Source: Nectonema munidae
Lineage: Eukaryota; Nematomorpha; Nectonematoida; Nectonematidae
Assembly (NCBI GenBank): GCA_030549495.1
Contig: JAUIRK010000643.1
Coordinates: forward strand, 248,001 to 312,000
Direction: 5' to 3'
Length of the DNA: 64,000 nucleotides
In this document: positions 37,201 to 52,200 of the stretch, piece after piece
How the letters are laid out: each line of letters begins with the position of its first letter
Position numbering within the stretch: the first letter of the stretch is position 1
Notes under the pieces: generated by a model
What the model saw: the letters and a program-made list of their open reading frames with translations, nothing else
Told to the model about the DNA's origin: nothing
Database searches by the model: none
Translations under genes and position numbers: made by a program

Positions 37201-40200
37201 TTATGAAAAAACGTGTTTTGTGAAGAATATGTTTCGCCCATTGAAGGGTTATCATCCACGCTTTGGTACATTCGATTCGAGAGTCCAAATTAGGATAACA
37301 TGGATCGTATGGAAGCATACTACTAACACCACCACAAGCTCTGTATGTTATATCATTTTATTGGTATATAATTAGGAAGGAATGCACTTACGTGCGTGTA
37401 GCTAATGTCAATGAATAGCCTAGTTTGGATGGTGATGTATAATCTAATAGCTACGTAGTGTAGTTTAAATGATATATAAGTAGTGTATAACTTACGCTAT
37501 ATGATATATAATATATAGAGGGTGATTAAAAAAATTTATGTTCACTATATGAACATTTTTTATGTTTTTATGTAATAAATTGATTAATACCTTTATTCAT
37601 ATTACACAAGCCAAAAATCAGTAAGGGTGGAAATATACAAAAAAAAAGCCAAAAAAACAAAAACAATTTTTAGGGTAACTTATACTAGATGTTAAAAAAA
37701 TTGTATTTAGTTTTTACTATCGTTAATTTCGGTACAAATCCTTTAGACTAATAAAAAACAAACAAATCCAATTATAAATAAAAGAGAATTTTTCAGGCAC
37801 TTTTATAAAAGGTTCGTTTCGCGCTCCATCACCAATAATGGATAGTTTATATCCAGCCACGTCGCGAGACTCCAAGTACAGGGGGGAAACTGATAATGGA
37901 TAGATAAACTCTTTTTAAAGGGGCCGGGACTATAAGAAGGTGTATACATTTATATATTTAAAGGGAGTTTGGGGCGGAGGGGGTAAAATAAATCCCTGTA
38001 AAGACCTTATCCCCACCCCTACCTCTTTTCGACGGGCCTGGTTATATAACATCAATAAAAAGGACAATATAAATATTACAGATGTAGCTTAGAGTTGGTA
38101 TTGTAATACTCGTTGCTACCGTTTGTGTTATCTTGCATACGCATATACCTGGATTATTCAGTCTTTAAGGAGCGCCAAAACTAACATCCGCCCCAGGCGG
38201 AACTTTTCCTTTCATACGGCTTTTACTTAAAAAACATGATTTTCCATTTTGAGAGCAATCCTCAACAACAATTAATATCGGAATCATAACGATATGATTA
38301 ATAATTTTATATTTGCTCTTCAAATACATAAGATAATTTAATGCATTTCAAAAAAATAGTTAATATATGAATAATATTTGCATAAATTAAAATTGAAAAC
38401 GTAAATAAAAATTTTTTAGATAACACAATGAATATCAAACTAGTGTAAAATTTTAAACTACGGTTTCAACATTTTTCAAACGTAGACCCGAAAGCAAAGC
38501 TCCCTGGTCCATCGTAACACCAGGATATATGAGAAAAAAGGGAACGAATCAAGAAACTAAGTTCTCAGACAAAATTCATAAATCCAAAACGTATTTCATG
38601 AAGTCATCACTTTCTCTACATCTTAATTTTATGAAGTATTGTCTTCTTAACAGTTGGAAATCCAACTTTTTTGTACCTAGAAAAGCCATAGGGATGTATA
38701 CCACCCCAACATTAAAGTTAACGAGAAAGAAAAATAAACGAATATTAAAGGTTTGCGAAAAGCGCATTAATTTTACTTTAAAAAAACAAATACTTAATTA
38801 TTTTTATGTATTATAAGCCAGACAAATCTAAAGCTATTTGTTTTTCAGTCTTTACCCAGGGGTTAGGAAAATCGAAGTAAAAACTGAATTATTCAAAAAA
38901 AATTTTTTATTAAATTTGATTTAAATTCTCAAAATATTTAATGTCTAAAAACATTGCGTCATGAAAATAATTCATTGTAGCGAAAAAAAGCTTTTGAAAT
39001 AGGTTAGGAGGTTCTATGCGGCCTCATCGCTTTTCTAGTGTTAGATCATGCATACATAAGCGCACATAGGAATAAACAAAGCTTACAAATATCACCAGAA
39101 AAAATTATGCGAGCCTTTGCTTTAACGCTATACGAGTTTGGCCCCAAATCTGAAAAGCTCATTCCTATTCTATATGACTTAAATGATATTTGTGATGGTG
39201 CTTTATTTTGCCACACCGATTTCCATATTTGAAATAGAATGTTGTAATGCAAGTTTCAAAAACAAAACATCTACAAATTCCTTTTTAATATACCCTAAAT
39301 ACTCGCGTATCATGCGAAATTTGAATGCATAATTTGAAAGCTAATCTAAAGGGAGCGCAGCATAGAAGGGATACAAATGTTGATGTTTAAAATCATTATA
39401 ACTATACTTTTATTAATATCTTTATTGAATAATTCTTTAAAATTTTCTTCATTTTTCCCCAAGTATAGAAATTCGAATGGTTCACATGATGTATTTTAAA
39501 ATCGTGTTGTGGCGCTAAAAATTTGAGGGGGTCACATAATACTCTAGATCGCACGATACTAGAGTATCATAGTGCCACGTGTCACTCACCAGGTATGAGG
39601 CACTTAGGCCGGGCCCCATCATCTAAGTTATGAACACCACCATCAAAAATTTGAAATTTACAAATTAAAATGAAATAGGAATTCATTCTTTAGTGATATG
39701 CTTCTCCTAACCATGTAAAAAATAAAATGAAAATATAGAAAAATTATTGATATCATTGACGGTGACGAGCGAATCGTTTAATTTTGTTAAGATCGCCCTT
39801 TCACGTGTAATAAGAAAGGAAATTTATGATAAATATAATTAATCATTGGTATGAGTACCGAAAATAGGAAACATAAACCACGATAAAATCAGAAATGTTA
39901 GCAGGGAAATAGAAATAGGAGCACAAAGAAAAGATTAGTTATAAGCAGTATTTAATACAATCATTTTAGACAAAGACAGCAGGTAAACATATAAAAAGTA
40001 GTGGCTTATTTGTCCCCTCTAAATCAATATTTCTGGCTACGTTACTGTTCGACCATATACGGTAGTATATGAAGATTTTCTTTTAGAGGAGACAAATTTT
40101 ATACTAAAACGTGCTAAATATTTAAATGTTAAGTGAATCACCGTAATGTTACATAATTTTATTTTTTAAACGAAGTATTTAATTTTGAATTGAAAAAAAA

Positions 40201-43200
40201 GAAGGAGGAAAAATATTACTTTATCAACAACATCCACTTTAGCACCAAATTTCAACAAGAGCTCAATCACTTGAGGGTAATTGCGACCTGCAGCCCAAAT
40301 TAAAGGACACATGCCATGCTTGAAAAAAAGGGAATCAAAAAATATATTTGAACAAGGGAATAATGAGCTTACTTCCTGTCGAATTTTGAGGTTTGCGCCT
40401 CCTTTCAGAAGACACTCAACCACATCTACTCTGCCTTTATACGAAGCCCACATCAAGGCACTCCATCCCGCCTAGCATAACAATTTAAGATTCAAGTAAT
40501 AGCGGTAGTACAACAAGAGTCCTCAAAATTACTAAGGTATATACATATTTCATGCACTTTCACACAATCAACTTTCACACTTGTTTTGAATGAGTGAAAT
40601 TTATAGACAAGGGTTGATAGATAATTGAGAGAAAGAAGAATAAAACAAAGAGAAACAAATGAATTGAATTTTCAAAACCCTTACAACTAAAAAGAGGCTA
40701 GCACTAAATTTTGAATTTAAGCGACCCAAAGTCGGCTTAACTCTTTGAGGACCAGAATCTTGAAAAATAATAGTCTGCTTTCTTTTTCCATTCATTTTTG
40801 TATGTTTTAAGCAGACAATTATTATTTCTTGGTACACCGGTGGCACACTAATCCTCAAAGGGTTAATGAACTTTAGAAAGAGTTTTTACCAAATTTTGTA
40901 AATATTGTTTGAGGCATTGTTAATAATAATTTTTTTCATTTTTCTTTCTGTCCTTTTCAACGGAATTTAAAATATTTAAAGCAGGCAGGACACTTGTGTC
41001 ACACAACAACTGCACAAAATGATATGGTGGAAGAAATGACTTAGTTTTTAAATGTATCTCATGAAAATATCGCATATTCCTAGAGTGCGCGAGTTAAATA
41101 TGAAGGAATATGTTATTATTGTAAATAGATATATATTAGAAATTCAATGTAATGCGAATTACCTTTTAAAAGTGCAGCTTTATTAACCCATTAAGTACCA
41201 TAGAAATCAGACGATATTTAAAAAAAACGCAGACGATTTATATTCAAAGTCATTGAAAAAAACAGACGAAGATGAAATTATTTATGTTCCCAAATGGGAA
41301 AATTGGGACTTAATGGGTTAATAATAACCACCTACCGCATATTCGACCCCCCCCCCATCTAATTCAATATTTAGCTAATATCTGAGGTATAAGGCGGCCT
41401 TTAAAATACGAAAATCGCCTAAGTTATTGGTGAGTTAGGATTTGTTTCTCCGCGTGCTCATGAATCGTCAACAGAAACGTAAATAAAAGCCTGTTCATAT
41501 AGAATGAACTATTCAATACGTTTACTTTTTGACTGTACTGTAGTTACATACATGTATGTATATACAATATAGCTCATTATAGCAACTATTTTTGTTAGTT
41601 ATATAAGACTACCTACAATTGTTGGGATGATTTTTAAGGAAATAAAAGTTTGAAAACGGGTAGACGTAATGATTATTCTTAAATGCCTTCCACTCACAGC
41701 TAAAAATTATAATTTCCCAGCCGAAAAAAAATATGAATACGCCACTGTCAACACCTCGATATAATGAGCACGTATATTGAGTGCCCTGAGGATGTTGAAT
41801 GCAGAAAAGTTTGACTTAACTTTTAGAAAATTAGATTTAACAATTCAAAATTTTCAGCTGACAAAAACATTCATTTCTCCTAAATTCATCGAAATAATCT
41901 CTATAACGTATAAACATTTTTCCTGCTGAAAGAAGAAAAATTATTTTTAACAATACAAAATAGAATAGAAAAAAGGTAAAATGAAATTGAAAAAAACAGA
42001 AAATAGTATTGAAATAAGCTCATTCAAAACTAAAAAAATGCAATTTAGAAGTGAAAAAAAGACAAAATAGAAGTAAAAATGTAATAAAAAGAAATTGTGA
42101 AATTAGCTTTAAAAAGAGAAATGCAAACAAATAAAAAATAGTGTTTTGAACTCATTTTGGCAATTTTTAAAGTTTAAAATTAATAGTCTACCCTTTTTTT
42201 GGATGAAATTTCATACTTCTTGAAACGGAAGTTTTAATTTCGTGGGTTACCACTGGTGACCAATTGTGCATAAACTGATTAGACTTGATTAAGAAGAATC
42301 CATATCACTTCATGATGAGAAAGGTGTTACACACTGATTAAATTTTATCTGTTAGAGAAAACCCGTTCGAAAAAGAAGTTAAGAATCATAGTTGCCAATT
42401 TGATTCAAAGTGAAAGAAAGGCATTGCACCACAATGCACAACCCTCTCCTTATCTTATCTCTAGAAACTACTTTTTTCAAACTTCGGCTGGTAAAACACG
42501 CTGAAGCATTCAACGCTTTTACACAAGCATACACACTCTCTAACTTTTCTCATTTTTAATCCCAAAGTTTAGGATATTATTACACAAGGTAGTAAAATAT
42601 TTTATTATTATTTTTAAAAAACATCCTAAAAACATATACAATTTAAAGAGGAAAATTTATCGGCAGGCGTCTAAACGATGCTAAAGTAAACTTAACATTC
42701 ATTTATCTAAATTTTCATCACTTCGTATATATTTTTTCAATCACAAATAATAATTTATATCTTTATGCCTTTCCCTATTTTTTATGTATTTACAACACCT
42801 TTTTAAGGGTTTTGTTAGAAGAATGCTGTTCTGTGTCAGATGTTTGAAAATAAGGTTTCTTATTTTTCCTTACTACTCTGAGCATAGCACACTCGGGTAC
42901 GGATGACATTGTGGTTAGACCCGATAGATTTCATTCCAAAGGTCTCCGGTTCAATTCCCAATGTACCCGAAACAGAACTTCTTATTCTTTAATCTGATGC
43001 CATCCGGTTGATGTCAGAAAAGGTCAAGAAAAGTCCCACCATATAAATTTGTGAGAGGGAGGAACGTCTTACCTTATTGATACGGGAACAATGGACGTTA
43101 AAAGTTTTTATATTTTTTTCAATTTATCTATATAATTGTAATTCCTATTTTAATTTTAGTTATACATTTAATTAAAAATTTGAAGATAGACTCTGTTTTA

Positions 43201-46200
43201 GATATTTTTTATTTTTAGTTGGCAAGGATAATTTGACTTTTTATAAGGAAGGGGCTTTAGAAAGAAGACTGTAAATAAATTTTCAATTTTTTTTAATTTT
43301 TTTATTTAGCTTCTTTATGAAAAAATTGAATTTTATCATTGCCCCCAAAATGTATGTCATGGTCTTCCCATTAATTCGAATTGAAAAAAAAACAAAATAA
43401 CTTTAGAGGAAGGAGGAGGTATTTGGGACAGTTATCTACCATAGGTTGGTCACTAATGCACAGAATAATACGCAAATTCAAAATTTTAACAAATAACCTT
43501 TAATCAGGGTTGCCAACTCTCAAAAATAAAAGAAGCTTGTTTTGAATAAAAATATCGTTTGTTAAGTAGCTAAAATCATAAAAAAAATAGCGTAAAGTTT
43601 ATATAAAGTTACTAATCTTACAAAACTTCACTAGAAGATGGAGATTATGAATCCAAATTATTAAATGCTGTTACACTGCTAATTTTTGTACCAACTTCAG
43701 AAGGCAATTTCTAACGACTTTTGTTGCTATTTTTAAATCACACTTAGCCATCAATATATTATAAAGTGTCTAGGCCAACCTTACTTAAACTCGCATTAAT
43801 GCCGAAAAGTAATCCAAAATGATAAATCAATATTTTTCAAGATTAGAAACTCTAATGTTTTTTTTCTATAATTATATTTTTATATACGTCCAAAAACAAA
43901 TAAAAAATCGCTAAAAAAATCTATCGCTAAAAGGAAAATAAAGTCGTTAAAATAAAAAAAACCTTTTTGTCTAAATCGGCAACACTGATTATAATATGGC
44001 GCCTAACATTTTACTGTTAAAGCAAAAGAATACCTTTTAATTTTAATTATTAGAAGATAACTTTTAAAAAGAAACAAAATAGCGATTTTTAAGTTCCTTT
44101 ATAAAATACTTAAATATAAAATAAAAATGGACTTAATAGCATATCTTTTTGTCAAATTTGCTTGCTGACCTCTTCTATATCTAACTTGGAAACTTTGCAA
44201 AATACACTTGCTATAATACAATATCTACTAAATACCATATCCTTGTGTTCAATGTCAGCTCCGTGTTGAATTAAACTTTTGACAATTTCATAGTATCCTT
44301 CTTTTGCACTTGTTAAGAGCGGTGACCAGAAATCGCTATCAACTAAAAATAATAATGAAAAAAAGGTACACTCATTGAAATAAATTTTTTATTTTAAAAT
44401 TTAATTTTTATGCTAAATATACCCGTTTTTATTATTTTCACTTTTTATTTAATTGCATAAAAGTTTGTTTATAAATGACTTGACGAGTGATAAATTTTAG
44501 TAATATAATAAATATATAATAATTACTTCATTTTATGGACTAAAAAATTTAATGAAAAAAGAATTTGTTAAATCATTTTTATACAAAATTTTTTATAATA
44601 ATTAAAAATCAAACTTTTTGGAAAAATAAATCATAAAAAAATCCATTTCATAAATTATTGAGTATAATAGTTACAAGGGAGGTATTAAACACATTGTCGT
44701 TGGAGAAATCGTACCCTAGTAGGAATTGTTTTAAGATCAATTCGCATAAGACAACTTGTATGGATAACAATCGTCTGGAACAGCAAAAATATATCGCATT
44801 TTCAATGTTTCTCGACCTTGCTGAAGGGTAAATTCTAGGTTGAAGCATACATTTCAGTTCAAATAAAACCGTTATTAATCCAGACAATGTCGTGAACTTT
44901 TTTTTAAAATCATCAAGATTATATTTCGATCTTTGTAATCTTTTTTAAAAATAATTTTATTAAAAAGTTGTGCCTGCATGTGTGTGTGTGTGTGTTTTTG
45001 TGAATGCGTACATGTTTGTTGAAGGTGTGAGTAAGGTTGCCTAGACGAGCTTCGATATCAGAAGGTCTTGCGTTCGAATCCAGCAATAAACCTTCATTGT
45101 TCATAGTTCAACAGAAGCCGTTCAACTCTGCATTCTCAATGAGAACACCTTTACATTACAACATAATAAAATATTTAGAATAAAAATGCTTTAATCTCCG
45201 AATAACTATTCGGTGAACGATATGACTCTTCAGGCGTTAAAATATGAACAACCCATAAACCTTATCGACGGCTTTGAGTGTGAGGATAAGAATTTTGTAG
45301 ACTGTTCGTCTGCTTATTAAAACTTTAAATTAGACTCTTTATTAGCCTTGCTGATTAATTTTAGAAAACCAATGGCTGAAGGGTTAAATACACAAAATTC
45401 GATTGAAAAGGAAAGCAGAGAATTCAAATTAGTCTTCAAAAGTCTGGTCCTCAAAGGCTTAAATTAAAAATAGAATACAAGTATATCCATAAATTGTAAA
45501 ATAAGTGTTGGCAGTATATTCTAAGTAGTAGTTAAAAATATTTATAAGGAACTTTAGTCGCAAGATTCTTACACCCCCAGTAAAAAATCTAAGCATTTGA
45601 TGGGGAGTGGATAAGGTTGCCTAGACTCTAAAACCCATGCGTTGACACCACCGATCAAGCGATATTCACTCATAGTTCGAGACAAGAAAAACAAGTGTGT
45701 CTTGTCGATAAAAAGAGTCCATGGTCTCTTTGATCTATTTCTCTTGGACATATATGCCATATGAAATAGAGATCTCTATGCCAAATTAATTACCACAAGA
45801 TTCATTGAGCACTGTCAAAAATATTTACATAAGGGCATATAGCCCAGAGACGCAATCCATTGGCGGAAGTATACATCCTTGATGATAATTGTTATCACCC
45901 ATCATTAAAAAATTTAAAAAATCACAAAAAAATTAGGGTATATATAAAAAAAATTGGCCCTAAAAACATAAATCATAAGTTTGTTCAAGAAAATTTTGTT
46001 ATACCTAAAAAATTATGTTGTAATATTATTTAAAGCTCAAAAAAATCTAAAATATTTAGGGTATATAAATTCATAACCAGTATCAGCAAACACAGTCTTA
46101 TTCAGAGGAGAAAAAGAGGAGAGGTTGATTAGAAATAACAACTAATAACAAGTTTAAAGGTCTATCCGTATTCCTTTTAGGCACAATGGATCACCAGTGA

Positions 46201-49200
46201 CACACGGAATCAAAATATTCGAAGTTAGCACTTCGTCGCATGGTGGTGACTTTGTGTTCGCATTTTCATTTGATAGTAGTGAGAGATGTTTGAGAAAATA
46301 CCATGTGCACCATGCACACTACCAGTTTTGCCTATTAAGAGTTGGCAGATGTGAGTGTGAGTAGAAGTGATATTCGGATATACTTTCAGAGGGATGATAT
46401 CTTAACTATGGTTGTAGACATAATAATAATTAGTACGTTAAACTCACTTATAAAAGAGTACTTTATCTGTATAGCTTCTACGCAACCATCTAGTGATTTT
46501 AGTTGTTTTGAATGAGCTATTAGACTTGAATAGACGAAACCTGTTATGTTCATCGCTATATAAGTTTAAGTTGCCATAACTTATAAAGAAGATTGATGTC
46601 AAATACATTGAGAAAAAAGTTTTGTTAATTCTCTTTTTGCTCTGAGCTTACTTATTAGTGAATGACAACGTCAATCAAAGTATCTAAAGGACAAACAATT
46701 GATTCAACAGTAATGTATGTGAGAATTTTTGTTAAAACTTTCAGGATAAATTGCGGCCTATAAAAAAATTCTTTTTTCAAGTAGCGTGAGATTACTGTGC
46801 CTAATGAGTTGCAAAGTATTAATTGAGAGAGAGAGCAAACGCTATTCCCCTCAATTTTATTAAAAATTAAAGTTTCAAAAGGAAGCGGGTGGTAGGCCTT
46901 TCGCCCCACGCCCCCCCCCCCCCCCAATAACTAAATCTTTTTTTATAGTATTTAAAAGACTATAAAATATATTGTATGTAGACTCTCCATATTCTTGTTT
47001 TAAGGTTAAGTCTTAGAATATGTAGCCAGTAATTTGAACAAGAGCCCATAAATTTTTAAAGGGACAAATATCTTGTATAGAAAATAACAATGAAAGAAAG
47101 CATTCTTTATCATTTAAAGCTTAAAATAGCTATTCCCTATTGATTGCTGTAACTGAAAGAGTTAAGATAATGTAATAGAATACACAAATTAGGAAAAATG
47201 CCCTTATTATATTTGCTAAATATAATTTAAACATCGCGTCTTTTATTCCAAAAATCAAATATATAGCGTCTTTATTCTTAAATATTCGTTATATTTAATG
47301 TTTTAGTTTTTTTTATCAAGAGCAATGTTTTCACACTTTTCGTAACATTTTTGTTAATAAAACAGTACAAATTATTTCATTTTCATGTAATTATAGCGTA
47401 TAACATGTGGAACGGAATAGCTAATTTATATAAATTAAAGGTCTGTAGCAAATTTTCTTCCAAAAAAAACCTTCAATTACTATTTAAAAGGGCCAAATTT
47501 AAATTCACGACTTCATACCTGTCAATTCATAGACCCAAGTCCTAAATATATTTTCAAACAATTTACTTTACTAACTGAATATAAGAGCAGGTAGCATATG
47601 AAGATTATATAAGATGATACTTTGTAATCTAGTTTACAAAGATGATACTTACTAATCTAGTTTGGTAACATTTCGTTGTTAAAAATTTAAAAATTTAATT
47701 TTAAGCAACAATGCATTTCAGTACAGAGTAATCAATCCACCTAACCAATTCATTTGATATATGAACGAGGCTTGTTGACAATCAGTGAGATGAGAGGCTG
47801 ATAAAAATCTTTTACCTCCTAATCAATATTGCATCAGATAGCGCGGTTGTCAAATAATAATCTACTATCGGATAAATGAGATTTAACAGTATCACCAATT
47901 CAACCCTTTCCATATGGTCTCTAGAAGACAAAGACATTTTTAACCTTCGAACACCAAATATAGAATCGTTTGAACCAAAAATTCTGTTCACTAAAGATTT
48001 ACAAAAGAGATCATTTTTAGAGTCATGGTATAAAACCTTCACTTGGCATATCTAGCTAAAAAAGTAACTGAGACCATCGGTTTCAATAACTAGCAAATAG
48101 CATTAAGGAGAGATAAAGTCTTAATTACATCCGATAAGTAGTTCTCTTGTTGAGCTAGAACAGTAGTTGACAAACTTTATTAAAAATTTTGGGCGTGGCG
48201 GTGTCTTTATAATTGTTAATAGTTCGAAGTCTTATTTAAAAAATAAAACTATATATAAATTACTGTACTAAAAAATTGACACAATTGTTTATTCAAAAAT
48301 TGTCTGAATAATAATCCAATCAATATCAACGGGATGGATGAATCTGGTTTGTCTAAGTTTGGCTGTTTTGGCCAATGCAACTCTCATATCATTACTCACT
48401 TCCAATCTGATTCGAGATTTCCTTTCAATTGCAAGTAGCATCGAAAAAGCTTACTCACACGCATATGTAGTGACAAATAGAATCAGAACTCTGCAACATT
48501 AGCAAAGGACTGACACATTTCAATCGAAAAATCGCAATGAGAAATTTGACAAAAAAAACATGTTTTGCACCTCCTCAATAATTAACCAAATCAATAAGCT
48601 GTTCATGAATTAGACCAGATTACTAACCGAGATTATAAACGGGTTTTTTGATAAATTGATAGTATTTTTCAAATCTTTGTAGGTTAGGAAAATAAAGAGA
48701 AATTTGTTGGCTAAGATATGCTACAAGGTATTTTATGGCCACCATGATATCTTCATTGATGAAAATAAGGTCTCATCACATTTTTCAAAGGAATATTGTT
48801 CGAAAGATCCAAAAAATATGTTGGAAAATCAAGCAAAATTTTTCTTGTCAAAGAATGCAATAATTCCAGCTTCGTTTGAAAAGTTGCCAATTTTTAATGA
48901 CAATGGGGTACTGTGATCACTTTTCCTTGCAGCGCAAGGTTAAGGGAATTCATAGATTCAAATATGTTCACTAAAAATTATAGGAATATAAGAAAACAGA
49001 CATCAGAATATTTTACATGCATGTCTGGTTTACTCTGCAGAAATTGCTGAATTTCTTATCATGGTATCCCTTCAAAACTTTTCTTATGGAAAGCCATCTC
49101 ACATTTGAGTCCAGCAAAAGTTTTTCAAATTTGGAATCATTTTGTTTGAATAACTCTGAAAACAAACAAGAGTTGAATGCATTTGCTTTAATTAAATACG

Positions 49201-52200
49201 CTGTTTTTATGACTTCATTGAGAACATTTTCCAATCTATCAGGTATGGTTTTCATTATTACGGCGTGTCGAAGTAGCGCACTGGATACCAATACATCTGA
49301 AGATTTTTGCTTATAGAGAAACTGTAAAATATAAAACAAGGAATCGCAAGAGCGCGGTTAGTACACCCTCCAAGTGCATGTTTCAGCTGAAAAAAATTGT
49401 CCACATTGTCAGACATTTTTTCTGAAGAGTTATACTTGAGAGCCCCCCCCCCCCACCCTCAACTAAAATTTCTCTTGTACCAAATTGGCTACATCTTTTG
49501 CTACCATACTTCGTGACATTTCGTAAAATTAATAGCTGCATCTTTTGATACCATTTTGATGGCAGTTGAATGACCTTTTCATGCCTAAATCTGTCAATCA
49601 AAATCAAAAGTTAAACTTTTTCAGCAAAATTCTGACAGTATCTCTAGTTAAGCTTATAACTTTGGTTCTATATTATATACCTGTTTGAAAATTTATAAAT
49701 ATATAGTTTTGAACACATAACACTTTATAGTCTACATTTTTTCACCATGATTTAATGTCAATCAAAATTTTGATTGATGAGAAATATATCTAAAAAAATA
49801 TACCTTCAAACAACAATCGCAATTTTATTTATGGAATTTTTTTGCAATTAGAATTTGAAAAAACTTATAAGTGTGAAACAAAATTGTGGTTTATTTCTAA
49901 AATCTGTCTTCGAGAACACTCATTCAAATTTTACATGAAATATACACATTTTCATATCAAATCAACAATGCCAATTTCATTATAGATTATTTTTGCATTT
50001 GGATTTCAAAATACTTATAAGTGTGAAACAAAGTTGCGGTTTATTTCTAAAATCTGTCTTCGAGAACATTCTTCAAATTTTACATGAAATATACACATTT
50101 TCATATCAAATCAACAATTCCAATTTCATTTATAGATTATTTTTGTATTTAGATTTCAAAATACTTATAAGTATGAAACAAAGTTGCGGTTTATTTCTAA
50201 AATCTGTCTCCGATAACATTAATTAAAATTTTACATGAAATATACACATTTTCATATCAAATCAACAATGCCAATTTCATTTATAGATTATTTTTGCATT
50301 TGGATTTCAAAATACTTATAATTGTGAAACAAAGTTGCGGTTTATTTCTAAAATCTGTCTTCGAGAACATTCATTCAAATTTTACATGAAATCTACACAT
50401 TTTCATATCAAATCAACAATTCCAATTTCATTTATAGATTATTTTTGTATTTGGATTTCAAAATACTTATAAGTATGAAACAAAGTTGCGGTTTATTTCT
50501 AAAATCTGTCTCCGATAACATTAATTAAAATTTTACATGAAATATACACATTTTCATATCAAATCAACAATGCCAATTTCATTTATAGATTATTTTTGCA
50601 TTTGGATTTCAAAATACTTATAATTGTGAAACAAAGTTGCGGTTTATTTCTAAAATCTGCCTTCGAGAACATTCATTCAAATTTTACATGAAATCTACAC
50701 ATTTTCATATCAAATCAACAATGCCAATTTCATTATAGATTATTTTTGCATTTGGATTTCAAAATACTTATAAGTGTGAAACAAAGTTGCGGTTTATTTC
50801 TAAAATCTGTCTTCGAGAACATTCTTAAAATTTTACATGAAATATACACATTTTCATATCAAATCAACAATTCCAATTTCATTTATAGATTATTTTTGTA
50901 TTTGGATTTCAAAATACTTATAAGTGTGAAACAAAGTTGCGGTTTATTTCTAAAATCTGTCTCCGATAACATTAATTAAAATTTTACATGAAATATACAC
51001 ATTTTCATATCAAATCAACAATGCCAATTTCATTTATAGATTATTTTTGCATTTGGATTTCAGAATACTTATAATTGTGAAACAAAGTTGCGGTTTATTT
51101 CTAAAATCTGTCTTCGAGAACACTCATTCAAATTTTACATGAAATATACACATTTTCATATCAAATCAACAATGCCAATTTCATTTATAGATTATTTTTG
51201 CATTTGGATTTCAAAATACTTATAAGTGTGAAACAAAGTTGCGGTTTATTTCTAAAATCTGTCTTCGAGAACATTCTTCAAATTTTACATGAAATATACA
51301 CATTTTCATATCAAATCAACAATTCCAATTTCATTTATAGATTATTTTTGTATTTGGATTTCAAAATACTTATAAGTGTGAAACAAAGTTGCGGTTTATT
51401 TCTAAAATCTGTCCCCGATAACATTAATTAAAATTTTACATGAAATATACACATTTTCATATCAAATCAACAATGCCAATTTCATTTATAGATTATTTTT
51501 GTATTTGGATTTCAAAATACTTATAAGTGTGAAACAAAGTTGCGGTTTATTTCTAAAATCTGTCTCCGAGAACATTCATTCAAATTTTACATGAAATATA
51601 CACATTTTCATATCAAATCAACAATGCCAATTCTATTTATAGATTCATTTGGATTTCAAAATACTTATAAGTGTGAAACAAAGTTGCGGTTTATTTCTAA
51701 AATCTGTCTTCGAGAACACTCATTCAAATTTTACATGAAATATACACATTTTCATATCAAATCAACAATGCCAATTCTATTTATAGATTCATTTGGATTT
51801 CAAAATACTTATAAGTGTGAAACAAAGTTGCGGTTTATTTCTAAAATCTGTCTTCGAGAACATTCTTCAAATTTTACATGAAATATACACATTTTCATAT
51901 CAAATCAACAATTCCAATTTCATTTATAGATTATTTTTGTATTTAGATTTCAAAATACTTATAAGTATGAAACAAAGTTGCGGTTTATTTCTAAAATCTG
52001 TCTCCGATAACATTAATTAAAATTTTACATGAAATATACACATTTTCATATCAAATCAACAATGCCAATTTCATTTATAGATTATTTTTGCATTTGGATT
52101 TCAAAATACTTATAAGTGTGAAACAAAGTTGCGGTTTATTTCTAAAATCTGTCTTCGAGAACATTCATTCAAATTTTACATGAAATCTACACATTTTCAT

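Larger units (their letters stand above)
40472..44235. other. Intron 3 (3.8 kb)
   Basis: Contains MITEs at 40737-40866 and 41183-41321, a C10 run (41347-41356) and a SINE (42890-43080). The minus frame at 40601-40858 is a reading through the MITE. Confidence 0.65.

Noticed and set aside
38529-39232. Plus-strand frames of 95 and 64 codons in intron 5
   Set aside because: No family resemblance, no splice context; lengths are possible by chance in a window of this size.
45060-45085. tRNA gene calls at the box B sites (45070, 16355, 42950, 4330)
   Set aside because: None closes into a proper cloverleaf; repeated bodies or unpaired stems show SINE heads or pseudogenes.
47870-48055. Plus-strand text resembling the C-terminal end of a Penelope-like or LINE element ([13 protein letters not shown])
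   Set aside because: A single short block with nothing recognisable around it; too weak to call.
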